A DNA stretch of 64,000 nucleotides from UMGS1958 sp045542415 (GTDB lineage Bacteria; Bacillota; Clostridia; UBA1381), in NCBI GenBank assembly GCA_045542415.1, contig JAZQKZ010000048.1, forward strand, positions 70,138 through 134,137, read 5' to 3'. Both the position numbers and the translations under genes were made by a program. Under the pieces are notes generated by a model. The model had not been told where the DNA came from. It saw nothing but the letters and a program-made list of their open reading frames with translations, and made no database searches. Of the stretch, positions 54,206 to 63,692 are shown one piece after another (position 1 is the stretch's first letter; each line of letters opens with the position of its first letter).

Positions 54206-54925
54206 TTATAAAAGCCATGTAGGCATTTTTTTCTTTTTCTTAGGTGCATCCGGAGCTTTAACCTCTTCAACTGCCGGTTCAGGCTTTTCTATAACAGCCG
54301 TTTCCTTTTTCACCGGTGCCGCATTTTCCTTTACAGTCTTTTTCTTCGCTCTCACTGATGTACTCTTCTTTGCGGCTGCCTTTCTTTCAGGCTTTTTACG
54401 CTCAGGCTTTTCGCCGCTGAGCTGAACAAATAACTCTGCAAGAGCAGTGTCCCCGTCCATAAGCTCGTTATATAATTCAAGACCGCCCATAAGCGTTACT
54501 GCTGCCTCCGGAATAAACAGCTCATCACCGTCATATCTTCCGGTATAACCCTCTTCACCGAGAGTATCGCAAAGCTTGTGAATACATGCCAGATTTTTTG
54601 CCATATCCTCTGCACTTTCAATCGGCAAGCTCTTGAATCTCTGCTTAAACACTCCGCCGTTTGAGTCATAGCGTGAACCGTAATAACGCGCATAGCTCGT
54701 AGTAAGCGGCTTGATATCCAAACCGATTCCCCCGTCACTTTCCTTAACGATAAGGCAAGCAGCGTTGTGAATAAGCGCAAACGCTATTGCATTAAGATCA
54801 AGATAATCATCAATACGCTCAATAAACTCACCGTAATCCTCATCATCAAGGAATATTTTATCCACACCCTCAATCAGTACGGCATATATACCCGTTGAGC
54901 TTTTTTCTCTTGCTTTTCTCGGCAT
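54206..54925 (-). CDS. Inactive RAYT/Y1-transposase-derived protein with basic tail
   Basis: A 239-residue protein. Residues 1-125 follow the pattern of REP-associated tyrosine transposases (MPRKAREKSSTGIYAVLIEG, then SYARYYGSRYDSNGGVFKQR, then FKSLPIES). The metal-binding His-x-His of the usual NHVHLL is A55-A-C57 here (HNAACLIV), and the Tyr-bearing YIHLNP-type helix reads LACIHKLC. Both catalytic features are therefore gone. A Lys/Ala/Pro/Glu-rich tail (about 170-239) is added. This suggests a domesticated DNA- or RNA-binding protein rather than a mobile element. It is co-directional with the GH51 operon, which begins 78 bp downstream. Confidence 0.75.
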   Translation of the reverse strand: MPRKAREKSSTGIYAVLIEGVDKIFLDDEDYGEFIERIDDYLDLNAIAFALIHNAACLIVKESDGGIGLDIKPLTTSYARYYGSRYDSNGGVFKQRFKSLPIESAEDMAKNLACIHKLCDTLGEEGYTGRYDGDELFIPEAAVTLMGGLELYNELMDGDTALAELFVQLSGEKPERKKPERKAAAKKSTSVRAKKKTVKENAAPVKKETAVIEKPEPAVEEVKAPDAPKKKKKMPTWLL

Positions 54926-55054
54926 TTGTGCAAGCCTCCATTCATCATGCCCTATACGGACAGTTTATTTTAATACATTATATCACATCAGTTTGAAGTA
55001 GGCAAGCGTATTTCTTTACAATTTAAAAACATTTTCATCACAAGGATATAATTC

Positions 55055-55083
55055 TTGACTATACCGTTGTTTTGCGGTATAAT
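55055..55083 (+). promoter_or_regulatory. Promoter of the glycosyltransferase-trxB operon
   Basis: TTGACT (55055-55060), 17 bases, TATAAT (55078-55083). Confidence 0.7.
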
Positions 55084-55114
55084 ATAGGTAATTATATTTC
55101 TAAGGAGTATGAAA

Positions 55115-56074
55115 ATGTTTAACGGAGTAAATTTATATGTAGTGGTTCCCTGCTATAATGAAGAAGCCGTACTTGGCGAGACCTCTAAGCGTATGCTGGA
55201 GCTGTTTGATAAAATGAAGCAGGACAAGCTCATAAATAACAAGAGCCGCATTATATTTGTAGATGACGGCTCAAAGGATAAAACATGGTCAATCATTGAT
55301 GACCTTTCACACAAGCACCGTGAAATCGGAGGAATAAAGCTTGCACACAATGCAGGACATCAGAATGCATTATTCGGCGGTCTGATGACTGTTAAGGATC
55401 ATTGCGACTGTGCAGTTTCAATTGATGCCGACTTACAGGATGATATCAACGTAATTCCCGAAATGGTACGCAAATTCATAAATGGTACAGATGTTGTGTA
55501 TGGAGTAAGAAACAAGCGTGACACTGACACTTTCTTTAAACGAACAACAGCAGAGGGCTTTTATCACCTTATGAATGCAATGGGTACAAAGGTTGTATTC
55601 AACCATGCAGATTACCGTCTCATGAGCAGACGTGCGTTGGACGCACTTGCCGAGTTCCCGGAACGTAACATGTTCTTAAGAGGTATGGTTCCGCTTGTAG
55701 GCTTCAATTCAGACTGTGTATATTACAGCAGAAGTGAACGTTTTGCAGGCGAATCGAAGTACCCGTTAAAGAAAATGCTCTCGTTCGCATTTGACGGAAT
55801 CACATCATTCAGCGTTACGCCTATCCGCCTGATTTCCGGACTTGGTGCTATAATGTGCCTGATTTCGGTTATAATGGCTATATATACTCTTGTAATCAAG
55901 TTCACAGGTCATGCCGACTCCGGTTGGGCATCAATTATGTTCTCGCTCTGGCTGATCGGCGGCGTGATTCTTGTTTCACTCGGACTTATCGGCGAATATA
56001 TCGGAAAAATTTACAAAGAGGTCAAAGCAAGACCTCGTTACATTATTGAGGCTTATATAAATGAAATCGACTAA
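55115..56074 (+). CDS. GtrB/DPM1-like membrane glycosyltransferase (GT2)
   Basis: A 319-residue protein with a cytoplasmic GT2 domain (VVPCYNEE, VDDGSKD, DADLQDD, and the RLMSRRALDAL segment) and two C-terminal membrane helices (about 230-252 and 265-290). Such enzymes transfer a sugar to undecaprenyl phosphate for later wall or teichoic-acid decoration. AAGGAG is seven bases ahead of the Met at 55115; the earlier Met at 55109 is too close. It overlaps trxB by 14 bases. Confidence 0.88.
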   Translation: MFNGVNLYVVVPCYNEEAVLGETSKRMLELFDKMKQDKLINNKSRIIFVDDGSKDKTWSIIDDLSHKHREIGGIKLAHNAGHQNALFGGLMTVKDHCDCAVSIDADLQDDINVIPEMVRKFINGTDVVYGVRNKRDTDTFFKRTTAEGFYHLMNAMGTKVVFNHADYRLMSRRALDALAEFPERNMFLRGMVPLVGFNSDCVYYSRSERFAGESKYPLKKMLSFAFDGITSFSVTPIRLISGLGAIMCLISVIMAIYTLVIKFTGHADSGWASIMFSLWLIGGVILVSLGLIGEYIGKIYKEVKARPRYIIEAYINEID

Positions 56075-56981
56075 TTATGATATTATAATAATCGGCGGCG
56101 GAGCTGCCGGAATGAGTGCCGCAATTTATGCAGCAAGAGGCGGCATGCGAACCTTGCTTTTAGAAAAGCTTGCAATGGGCGGACAGGCAAACCTCACCTA
56201 TGAGGTTGACAATTACCCCGGCATGGGCGATAATCCGTCAGGCGAGGAGCTTTCAAGACGCATTGAGGAGCATGCCCATAAATTCGGTGCTGAATTTAAA
56301 AGCGAGGCAGTGCGTTCAATCGAGAACGCCGCAGGTGACATCAAAACTGTCGTTACCCGACGTAATTCATACACTACAAAGGCGATAATATTCGCAACAG
56401 GTGCAACCCCCAAAAAGCTGGGCGTACCGGGTGAAGCAGAATTTACGGGTGCAGGCGTGAGCTATTGTGCAACCTGTGACGGTGCTTTCTTCAAGGGTAA
56501 AGAGGTTGCAGTAATCGGCGGCGGAAATACCGCTTTTGAGGATGCACTCTATCTTTCGGGACTGTGTTCAAATGTATATCTTTTAAACCGTTCGGATAAG
56601 TTCCGTGCATCGGCAATTCTTGTTGATAAGGCAAAAAACACTCCGAACATCACAATTTACACAAATTCGGTAACTGACCGCTTTGAGGGCAGCACATCAC
56701 TTGAAAGAATATATCTGACAAAGAATGGCGAGCCGGGATTTATTAACGCATCAGGTGCAATCATTGCAATCGGCATCGCACCGTTTACGGAGCTTGCGAA
56801 ATCAATCGGTGTTGAAACCTGCGAGCTTGGATTTATAAAGACAGATTTTTATCTTGCAACCAATATCCCCGGCATTTTTGCTGCAGGAGATTGCCGCACA
56901 ACTCCGTTACGACAGGTTATAACAGCTGCTGCTGACGGTGCTGTTGCTGCTACGGGTGCTATAAATTATTGTTTAAAGTAA
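56061..56981 (+). CDS. trxB: Thioredoxin reductase
   Basis: A 306-residue flavoprotein of normal length: FAD-binding IIIIGGGAAGMSAAIYAARGG, redox-active CATC in SYCATCDGAFF, NADPH-binding VIGGGNTAFEDALYL and GIFAAGDC at the end. It keeps thioredoxin reduced. Its start lies inside the glycosyltransferase gene (14-base overlap), so the two are translated in tandem; the pairing is not functionally obvious. Confidence 0.93.
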   Translation: MKSTNYDIIIIGGGAAGMSAAIYAARGGMRTLLLEKLAMGGQANLTYEVDNYPGMGDNPSGEELSRRIEEHAHKFGAEFKSEAVRSIENAAGDIKTVVTRRNSYTTKAIIFATGATPKKLGVPGEAEFTGAGVSYCATCDGAFFKGKEVAVIGGGNTAFEDALYLSGLCSNVYLLNRSDKFRASAILVDKAKNTPNITIYTNSVTDRFEGSTSLERIYLTKNGEPGFINASGAIIAIGIAPFTELAKSIGVETCELGFIKTDFYLATNIPGIFAAGDCRTTPLRQVITAAADGAVAATGAINYCLK

Positions 56982-56990
56982 GGAATATAT

Positions 56991-58151
56991 ATGAAAATAA
57001 TAAGAAATGCCCATCTTTACACAATGACCGGTGAGGAATATCTTGACGGTATTGTAGTATTTGATGAGAAAATAATATATGCAGGCGAATATTGTGCCGA
57101 CTATGAAAAATACGAATATGAAGAGGAAATCAACGCTGTAGGAAATATCGTTATGCCGGGACTGGTTGACTCACACACACATCTTGGTATGTTTGAGGAT
57201 TCACTCGGTTTTGAGGGTGCTGACGGAAATGAGGACAGTGACCCTATAACACCTCAACTGCGTGCCATTGATGCAATTAATCCGTTCGACAGAGGCTTTG
57301 CAGAAGCCCGCAAAGCAGGCGTTACAACTGTTGTAACAGGTCCGGGAAGTGCAAATCCTATCGGCGGACAGTTTGCCGCAATCAAAACCGCCGGAATCTG
57401 TGTTGACGATATGATAATAAAGGCCCCATGTGCCATGAAAATGGCATTGGGCGAAAACCCCAAATCAGTCTATAGCGAACGTGAAGAGGCTCCCGTAACA
57501 AGAATGGGAACAATGTCACTTATCCGTGAGATACTGTTTAAGGCGCAGAATTACAAAACGGAGCTTGACAAGTATCATGCCGACAGCGAGGAAAATGACA
57601 AGCCCGAATTTGATATGAAGCTTGAGGCACTTCTTCCCGTACTTAACCGTGAAATACCGGTAAAAATCCATGCACACAGAGCCGATGACATATGCAGTGC
57701 AATCCGACTGGGCAAGGAATTCAACCTTGATGTGACAATCGAGCATTGCTCGGACGGTGACAGAGTTGCTGAGATTTTAGAGCGTGAAAAGCTTCCGCTT
57801 AATTTAGGTCCGACCTTAGGTGACAGAAGCAAGCCTGAATTGCAGAATCTGACATTCAAGACATATAAAAACCTGTCCGACAGAGGTCTTTCAGTTGCCA
57901 TTATAACAGACCATCCGGAAATCACCGAGGACAATCTGCCCTTATGTGCCGCACTCGCTGTAAAGAACGGCATGAACGAAGAAAAGGCATTGGAGGCTAT
58001 CACAATTACAGCGGCAAAAAACTGCCGTATTGATGACCGTGTAGGCACCCTCGAAAAGGGCAAGGATGCGGATATTATAATTTTAACCGACTTGCCGACA
58101 AGATTTGATGCGAGATGTTTAAGAACATTTATTAACGGTAAGGAAGCCTAA
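56991..58151 (+). CDS. Amidohydrolase, imidazolonepropionase-like
   Basis: A 386-residue metal-dependent hydrolase with the amidohydrolase signature VDSHTHLGMF (H62, H64), HAHRADD, IEHCSDG and ITDHPEI as further metal ligands, and a C-terminal GTLEKGKDADIIIL that closes the beta-sandwich. It belongs to the imidazolonepropionase-like/prolidase-like branch; the substrate is unknown. It begins 9 bp after trxB and ends before a shared terminator. Confidence 0.88.
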   Translation: MKIIRNAHLYTMTGEEYLDGIVVFDEKIIYAGEYCADYEKYEYEEEINAVGNIVMPGLVDSHTHLGMFEDSLGFEGADGNEDSDPITPQLRAIDAINPFDRGFAEARKAGVTTVVTGPGSANPIGGQFAAIKTAGICVDDMIIKAPCAMKMALGENPKSVYSEREEAPVTRMGTMSLIREILFKAQNYKTELDKYHADSEENDKPEFDMKLEALLPVLNREIPVKIHAHRADDICSAIRLGKEFNLDVTIEHCSDGDRVAEILEREKLPLNLGPTLGDRSKPELQNLTFKTYKNLSDRGLSVAIITDHPEITEDNLPLCAALAVKNGMNEEKALEAITITAAKNCRIDDRVGTLEKGKDADIIILTDLPTRFDARCLRTFINGKEA

Positions 58152-58152
58152 A

Positions 58153-58189
58153 AAATGTGTGTTGCATAAGCAACACACATTTTTTAATC
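58153..58189. terminator. Bidirectional terminator
   Basis: AAAAAATGTGTGTTGC-ATAA-GCAACACACATTTTTT, between the convergent amidohydrolase and ArsC/Spx-like genes. Confidence 0.9.
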
Positions 58190-58525
58190 CCAATTCTTCC
58201 ACACATCCGGTGCATACCCGATTGTTGCCTTTGCACCGTTTCTCACAACCGGAGTTTTTATCAACTGCTGATTTTCAAAAAGCTTTTGCTCCTTTTCACT
58301 GTCTGCAAGATATTTGATAAGCATCAGCGTATCGGTGTCTTTAGCCTTTTCGTCAATCATATTTTCAAATCCGCCGACAGCCGACTTAATCTTCTGAAAT
58401 TCGCCCTTGCTCATTCCCTTTTCTTTCATATCAATCATCTGATATTTTATTTTTCTTTCCTTAAAATATCGCTCCGCTTTTTTTGTATCGAAGCATTTAC
58501 TTTTACCGAAAATCTGTATGTTCAT
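58184..58525 (-). CDS. ArsC/Spx-family thioredoxin-fold protein
   Basis: A 113-residue protein of the ArsC/Spx family (MNIQIFGKSKCFDTKKAERY, KTPVVRNGAKATIGY at the end). It has one Cys, in KCFDTKK, where Spx-type regulators have CxxC and arsenate reductases CX3-type patterns. It is of the YffB/Spx-like kind with unknown partner. I start at 58525 (GGTGG eight bases ahead) rather than at the GTG 12 bases upstream. Confidence 0.8.
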   Translation of the reverse strand: MNIQIFGKSKCFDTKKAERYFKERKIKYQMIDMKEKGMSKGEFQKIKSAVGGFENMIDEKAKDTDTLMLIKYLADSEKEQKLFENQQLIKTPVVRNGAKATIGYAPDVWKNWD

Positions 58526-58585
58526 TTCAAGCACCACCCTTTATTTAATACATAAATTTTATCATATACACGCATATTTGTCAAT

Positions 58586-58614
58586 GCAAAAAGAGGTGCC
58601 TTGGGCACCTCTTA
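58586..58614 (-). terminator. Terminator after the GH28 fragment
   Basis: AAGAGGTGCC / GGCACCTCTT hairpin, followed on the minus strand by TTTTT. Confidence 0.8.
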
Positions 58615-58616
58615 AA

Positions 58617-59003
58617 TCAAGCCTCTACTACATTCTTTACCGTAATATTGTTTGCTGCCCCCTCATCAAAGCTGTTCTTCTTTGCTTTGATTTTAAGGTT
58701 CTCAAATGTGAAATCGTAAAGAGCATACTGCTTCTCGTCAGCTTCAACATCAAAATAAATCTGACATTCACAATTACAGTTCTTCATTGTTATATGCTCT
58801 GCACATTCTTTTCTGTCCTTTAAGTCATAGAGCTGCGTCCTGGGATGGATGTTTATGAAACGGCATACACTTCCCTCTATTTCCTCAATTGCAATATACT
58901 CATATCTCTGCGGCGTATCGGGACGCATCTTGAGCCATAACAGATTCCATGCGTCATTTACCTTTATTCTTCGCATAATGATAAAATAATATTTGCAATT
59001 CAA
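58617..59003 (-). pseudogene. C-terminal fragment of a GH28 polygalacturonase
   Basis: A 128-codon frame whose residues ~22-126 match the end of a GH28 right-handed beta-helix enzyme: LKMRPDTPQRYEYIAIEEI, then HPRTQLYDLKDRKE (normally PWTQFFDLKGR…), MKNCNCEC and LYDFTFENLKIKAK. Whole GH28 enzymes have some 400-500 residues; everything before this, including the catalytic Asp residues, is missing, and the region upstream is a short AT-rich gap to the ilvD terminator. No good ribosome site is present. It is best read as a decayed pectin gene, although its terminator survives. Confidence 0.7.
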
Positions 59004-59055
59004 AAAATTCCTGTTTTTTATCTTTAAATCATTTATTTTTTATATTGTCAAAAAA

Positions 59056-59094
59056 CGAGCCTATAGGGCAAATAACATTGTCCTATAGGCATCC
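59056..59094 (-). terminator. Terminator of the truA-ilvD operon
   Basis: GCCTATAGGACAATG / CCCTATAGGC-type hairpin on the minus strand, followed by TCGTTTTTT. Confidence 0.75.
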
Positions 59095-59106
59095 TTTTTT
59101 TACATA

Positions 59107-60771
59107 TTAAACGTCGAGCATTACTGCACCCTGCATAGCTGACGAAACAAGCTTTGAATATCTTCTTAAATATCCTGTCTTAACCTTCGGCTCATTCGGA
59201 GTCCAGCCTTCCTTACGCTTAGCCAATTCCTCCTCTGAAACCTCAAAGCCAAGTACACCGTTAATGATGTCGATTGAAATTATATCGCCGTCCTTAACGA
59301 ATGCAATCGGGCCGCCCTCTACAGCCTCCGGCGAAACATGACCGATAGCCGCGCCTCTTGTCGCACCTGAGAAACGTCCGTCTGTGATCAATGCAACGTC
59401 CTTATCAAGTCCCATACCGCAGATAGCTGATGTCGGTGAAAGCATCTCTCTCATGCCCGGACCGCCCTTTGGTCCCTCGTAACGGATAACAACCACGTCA
59501 CCCTTTACAATCTTGCCCTTGTAGATTGCGTCAATTGCCTCTTCCTCGCTCTCGAATACCTTTGCCGGACCCTTGTGAACAAGCATTTCCTTAGCGACCG
59601 CACTTCTCTTTACTACCGAGCCGTCAACCGCCAGATTACCCTTTAATACCGCAATGCCGCCTGTCTGTGAATACGGATCGTCAATCGGTCTTATTACTGT
59701 GTAATCCTGCACGTTGTGACCCTCGATATTCTCACCCTGAGTTTTGCCTGTTACTGTAATTGTATCAAGCTTCAGCAAGCCTTTCTTTGAAAGCTCGTTC
59801 ATTACAGCGGTTACACCGCCTGCTGCGTAAAGATCCTGCACATGGTGATCACCTGCCGGAGCAAGATGACAGAGGTTCGGTGTCTTTTCGCTTATCTCGT
59901 TTGCATAGTCAAGCTTGAACGGTGACTGTGCCTCATGAGCGATTGCCGGTAAGTGAAGCATTGAATTTGTTGAACATCCTAACGCCATATCAACCGTAAG
60001 AGCATTGTAAATAGCATCCGGTGTCATAATATCTCTCGGCTTTATATCCTTTGCAAGCAACTCCATAATCTTCATACCTGTATGCTTTGCAAGTCTGATT
60101 CTCTCCGAATATACTGCCGGAATTGTACCGTTGCCCGGAAGAGCCATACCTAAAACCTCTGATAAGCAGTTCATTGAATTGGCAGTAAACATACCTGAGC
60201 ACGAACCGCATGACGGACAAGCCGCCTCTTCAAGACCCTTTAAGCCTGCCTCGTCAATTGTACCTGCCTTGAATGCTCCCACTGCTTCAAATGCTGTGTT
60301 TAAGTCACGGTACTTGCCCTCGTAATTCATTGAAAGCATCGGGCCGCCCGATACCAATATTGCCGGCTTGTTAAGTCTTGCCGCTGCAATCAGCATACCG
60401 GGTACAATCTTGTCACAGTTCGGAATAAGTACAAGTGCATCAAATGCATGTGCCAATGTCATTGACTCAATTGAGTCTGCTATAAGCTCACGGGTAGCCA
60501 ATGAATATTTCATACCGATATGACCCATAGCTATACCGTCACATACACCGATTGCCGGGAACTCAATAGGGGTACCGCCTGCAAGTCTGATACCTGCCTT
60601 AACTGCTTCGGCAATTTTATCAAGGTGTGTATGTCCCGGAATGATTTCATTCTTTGCACTTACCACACCGATAATCGGTCTCTCGATTTCCTCGTCTGTG
60701 AGACCCAAAGCCTTTAATAATGAACGATGCGGAGTCTTTTCAACTCCCTTTTTGATTATATCACTGTACAT
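59107..60771 (-). CDS. ilvD: Dihydroxy-acid dehydratase
   Basis: A 554-residue iron-sulfur enzyme of normal length that makes 2-keto acids in valine and isoleucine synthesis. Signature stretches: GVCDGIAMGHIGMKYSL, LVLIPNCDKIVPGM with a cluster Cys, CPSCGSCSGMFTANSMNCL with further ligands, and TDGRFSGATRG. It is 13 bp after the CvpA-type gene with AGGAGG ahead. No other ilv gene is in the window. Confidence 0.95.
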   Translation of the reverse strand: MYSDIIKKGVEKTPHRSLLKALGLTDEEIERPIIGVVSAKNEIIPGHTHLDKIAEAVKAGIRLAGGTPIEFPAIGVCDGIAMGHIGMKYSLATRELIADSIESMTLAHAFDALVLIPNCDKIVPGMLIAAARLNKPAILVSGGPMLSMNYEGKYRDLNTAFEAVGAFKAGTIDEAGLKGLEEAACPSCGSCSGMFTANSMNCLSEVLGMALPGNGTIPAVYSERIRLAKHTGMKIMELLAKDIKPRDIMTPDAIYNALTVDMALGCSTNSMLHLPAIAHEAQSPFKLDYANEISEKTPNLCHLAPAGDHHVQDLYAAGGVTAVMNELSKKGLLKLDTITVTGKTQGENIEGHNVQDYTVIRPIDDPYSQTGGIAVLKGNLAVDGSVVKRSAVAKEMLVHKGPAKVFESEEEAIDAIYKGKIVKGDVVVIRYEGPKGGPGMREMLSPTSAICGMGLDKDVALITDGRFSGATRGAAIGHVSPEAVEGGPIAFVKDGDIISIDIINGVLGFEVSEEELAKRKEGWTPNEPKVKTGYLRRYSKLVSSAMQGAVMLDV

Positions 60772-60784
60772 TTCTTTTTCCTCC

Positions 60785-61447
60785 TTACAGGTTTATTAAA
60801 TTTAGTAATATATTATTGTTATAAAAATATTTAACTATATAAGTGCTGTTTATCGCAATATCCCACTGTGAGCCTGAATCTATGCAAAGTGCCGCAACTC
60901 CAAGTACGATATAGAAGATAAACATGATGTTTATCAGACCCATAACCATGCCTAAAAGTCTGTTTACTCCCTTTATAATCGGAAGCTTTGTCGCAAGATT
61001 CAGTATGCGAAATACAATTGACATAAGTATCCTGATTACGATAAACAATCCCAATGCAGTCACAAGCTTTACAAGCACTGCCGCAACATTTTGGGCAAGC
61101 GAAACAGCTCCGTCCTCAATTGGCACTGTACTTCCCCAGTTTTCAGGAATAAGCATAACGGGGATATTGGTGATTTCTGATATTTTCTCAGGAGTCAGTG
61201 CATTTACATTGCTTTTAACCATATCAAGTGCAAACTCATGCGAAAAATTATATATCATTTTCTGCACCGTATCTGTAGTCATAGCCCATTCTGTAACAGG
61301 CTTTACAAGTATAAGCACAAGCACAAGAGTAACAAGCCATGCCCCCACTCGCCAGAGCATCCTCACAAAACCTCTGGATCTGCCCTCTATAACCGCAATC
61401 AGAATAAGAACGATTGCGACAATATCCAATATAAGCGGATTTACCAT
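60785..61447 (-). CDS. CvpA-family membrane protein
   Basis: A 220-residue protein with four membrane helices (about 5-22, 30-50, 125-145, 165-195) in the CvpA (colicin V production) arrangement, starting LILDIVAIVLILIAVIEGRS. Family members influence envelope integrity. It overlaps the DUF5711 gene by seven bases. Confidence 0.85.
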   Translation of the reverse strand: MVNPLILDIVAIVLILIAVIEGRSRGFVRMLWRVGAWLVTLVLVLILVKPVTEWAMTTDTVQKMIYNFSHEFALDMVKSNVNALTPEKISEITNIPVMLIPENWGSTVPIEDGAVSLAQNVAAVLVKLVTALGLFIVIRILMSIVFRILNLATKLPIIKGVNRLLGMVMGLINIMFIFYIVLGVAALCIDSGSQWDIAINSTYIVKYFYNNNILLNLINL

Positions 61448-62961
61448 AAAACTCCTTTCATCCTTACAAGCGAAACGCTGTTGGAATATACAATCATAAA
61501 CGACTTGGAATCAATCGGTACTATGCCCTGAACATCCATTGCCGCAGTATATTTATACGGAATTCTCGTGTTAAGCTTTGACAAAAACACCTCTCTGTCA
61601 ACGTTATATATAATATTGCCGTCAAACACATGGGCATAATCAGGAATTTTCCTTGCGGATACTGTATTTTTCAGCTTACCGTTCTTGTTGTATATATTCA
61701 TCATCGGAACGTTGTTACCCGTAAACAGCATTATCTTGTCGCCGTTTTCGTCAATTCCGCTTAATGCAAGCTCTGATGAACCAAAATCGATACTGTAGGA
61801 AACCTTACCCGATATTTTCATTCCTGTCATTGAATTATCTGCAAAAACGTTAAGGTTATCGTCCTTGAAATCCACGTTATAAATAACGGAATCCTCAATG
61901 CTCTGCTGCGCATAGCTGTCAGGCTTCTTTATGTCGAAAAGATATACTCCCGACCTGACCGTATCGTCTGTATAAAGCAAAGCTGCCGCTACACGTCTTG
62001 ATTTTGCGGAAATATCTGCCGAAATAATTGACGCACTTCCCGACGACCATGCAAATGCCTTATCGCCTCGCTTATTATACACGCTGATTGCACCCTTGTA
62101 GCCCGCCTTATCGGTTACAAGCACTACATCTCCGTTTGCACTCACGTTGGCGGTTAAAATATTATCCTCGCTGCTACTCTGATACACCTCTTCCGCTCCG
62201 CTGTATAAAACAAATCGCACGCCATTTTTCTGGGCAAGAAGAAAATAATCTCCCTCCGCTTTAAGTATCGGGTCAATTATCGAAACGTTTTTCTCCCATT
62301 CAATAACGCCGTCCTTATTTATATAGCAAAAGTAGTTGGTTTTTGCACATATCACACCCTCGCCGTAGCCGACAAATTTCGCACCTGAAGCACCGTCAAA
62401 GGTCAGCTTTACATCAGACAGCACCTCTGTACGGTACTGCACCGCCTCATCATCATCCTCCGATATCGGTGCTACCTCCTTGTATTCTACGGAAGGCTCG
62501 TCTTCAACGGTATTTTCGTCAGGAGCCTCCTCCTGAGACAGATCAATACCCATATTATACATAAGCTGACCTGAGTTTGCTATAAAATTCTCACGGTAGG
62601 TTTTTATTACACCTATATTTGATGTCATCATAAATACCATGAACGCAAGCACTGCAAACAGCGGTATGAGATATTTAAGCATAGGCTTAATCATCGGAGC
62701 AACCAATGCTTCCTCTTCTTCCTCCGGAGCCTCATACTCATACTCGTATTCTTCCTCGTCCATATCAGTGGTGTATTCCTCAATGAACTCAGCCAATGTA
62801 TTTTCCTCTTCCTCTTCATCCGAGTACTCAGTATTATCAGCCACCACTTCGGGCATTTCCTCCTCCGCAACAGCTTCCTCCGACTCCCGTATCTCCTCTT
62901 CCTCTGAAGCAGGTTTTTCATCACCGTAGTCAATCATATCCTTGAAAATATCTTCATCCAT
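61441..62961 (-). CDS. DUF5711-like membrane protein with beta-propeller exterior
   Basis: A 506-residue protein. The first ~90 residues are extremely acidic (long Glu/Asp runs) and should be cytoplasmic. A membrane helix lies near 100-120, followed by an outside WD40/PQQ-like propeller (about 175-500), the layout of DUF5711 proteins in Clostridia. Function unknown. I start at 62961, eight bases after AAAGGAGG and within the truA stop (TAATG); the upstream TTG has no ribosome site. Confidence 0.8.
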   Translation of the reverse strand: MDEDIFKDMIDYGDEKPASEEEEIRESEEAVAEEEMPEVVADNTEYSDEEEEENTLAEFIEEYTTDMDEEEYEYEYEAPEEEEEALVAPMIKPMLKYLIPLFAVLAFMVFMMTSNIGVIKTYRENFIANSGQLMYNMGIDLSQEEAPDENTVEDEPSVEYKEVAPISEDDDEAVQYRTEVLSDVKLTFDGASGAKFVGYGEGVICAKTNYFCYINKDGVIEWEKNVSIIDPILKAEGDYFLLAQKNGVRFVLYSGAEEVYQSSSEDNILTANVSANGDVVLVTDKAGYKGAISVYNKRGDKAFAWSSGSASIISADISAKSRRVAAALLYTDDTVRSGVYLFDIKKPDSYAQQSIEDSVIYNVDFKDDNLNVFADNSMTGMKISGKVSYSIDFGSSELALSGIDENGDKIMLFTGNNVPMMNIYNKNGKLKNTVSARKIPDYAHVFDGNIIYNVDREVFLSKLNTRIPYKYTAAMDVQGIVPIDSKSFMIVYSNSVSLVRMKGVLW

Positions 62962-63692
62962 TAATAATACACCTCCTTTAAGCAAAGTCCGTGTGCCGGT
63001 GCGGTTATTCCTGCACGCTCACGGCATTTTGAATTGATTATCTCTTCCATCTGCGACGGCTCTATTCTGCCGCTTCCTGCATATACAAGAGTTCCGGCAA
63101 TTATTCTTACCATATTATATAAGAATCCGTTTCCGCATATGTCAACAGTTATCATATTCCCCTCTTTCGTAACATCAAGCGAATATATCGTCCTGACGGT
63201 GGTTTTTACCGTGAAGCCGCTTGAAGCAAAGCCAACAAAATCATGCTCGCCTATAAATGCCTGTGCCGCCTCACGCATTTTTTCTACGTCAAGTTCATAC
63301 TTATACTGCCATGAATACCGCTGACAAAATGCATCGGGAATCTCGGAATTATATATCCTGTATATATACCTCTTTGATTTTGCTGACCTGTTTGAATTAA
63401 AACCGTCATCTGTTTCTTCAGCACTCTTGCACACTATATCCGGCGGAAGATAGGTGTTCAGGGCATACGGATATCGCTGTGCCGGAATTTTCGCATCTGT
63501 ATGGAAATTACATACATAATTCATTGCATGAACTCCCGAATCAGTGCGTCCGCAGCCGATAAGCTTAACACCTGTACCCACTATACGCTCAAGTGCTTTT
63601 GTAAGTTCACTCTCTATCGTGACATCATTTGCCTGTATCTGCCAGCCATGATAGGCTGTGCCGTCGTAGGAGAGGGTGATGAAGTAACGCAT
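62961..63692 (-). CDS. truA: tRNA pseudouridine synthase A (start possibly chimeric)
   Basis: A 243-residue TruA that modifies uridines 38-40 of tRNAs. IGCGRTDSGVHAMNY holds the catalytic Asp; FVGFASSG and GFLYNMVRIIAGTLV are conserved. The frame extends upstream to 63743 but the family begins at MRYFITLSYDGTAYHGWQIQ. These first ~20 codons (TCTCCTACGACGG-type, GC-rich) differ in style from the rest and match what Bacteroidota truA genes look like, so the gene may be spliced together from two genomes by the assembly. The body fits the Clostridia operon truA-DUF5711-cvpA-ilvD. Confidence 0.85.
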   Translation of the reverse strand: MRYFITLSYDGTAYHGWQIQANDVTIESELTKALERIVGTGVKLIGCGRTDSGVHAMNYVCNFHTDAKIPAQRYPYALNTYLPPDIVCKSAEETDDGFNSNRSAKSKRYIYRIYNSEIPDAFCQRYSWQYKYELDVEKMREAAQAFIGEHDFVGFASSGFTVKTTVRTIYSLDVTKEGNMITVDICGNGFLYNMVRIIAGTLVYAGSGRIEPSQMEEIINSKCRERAGITAPAHGLCLKEVYY

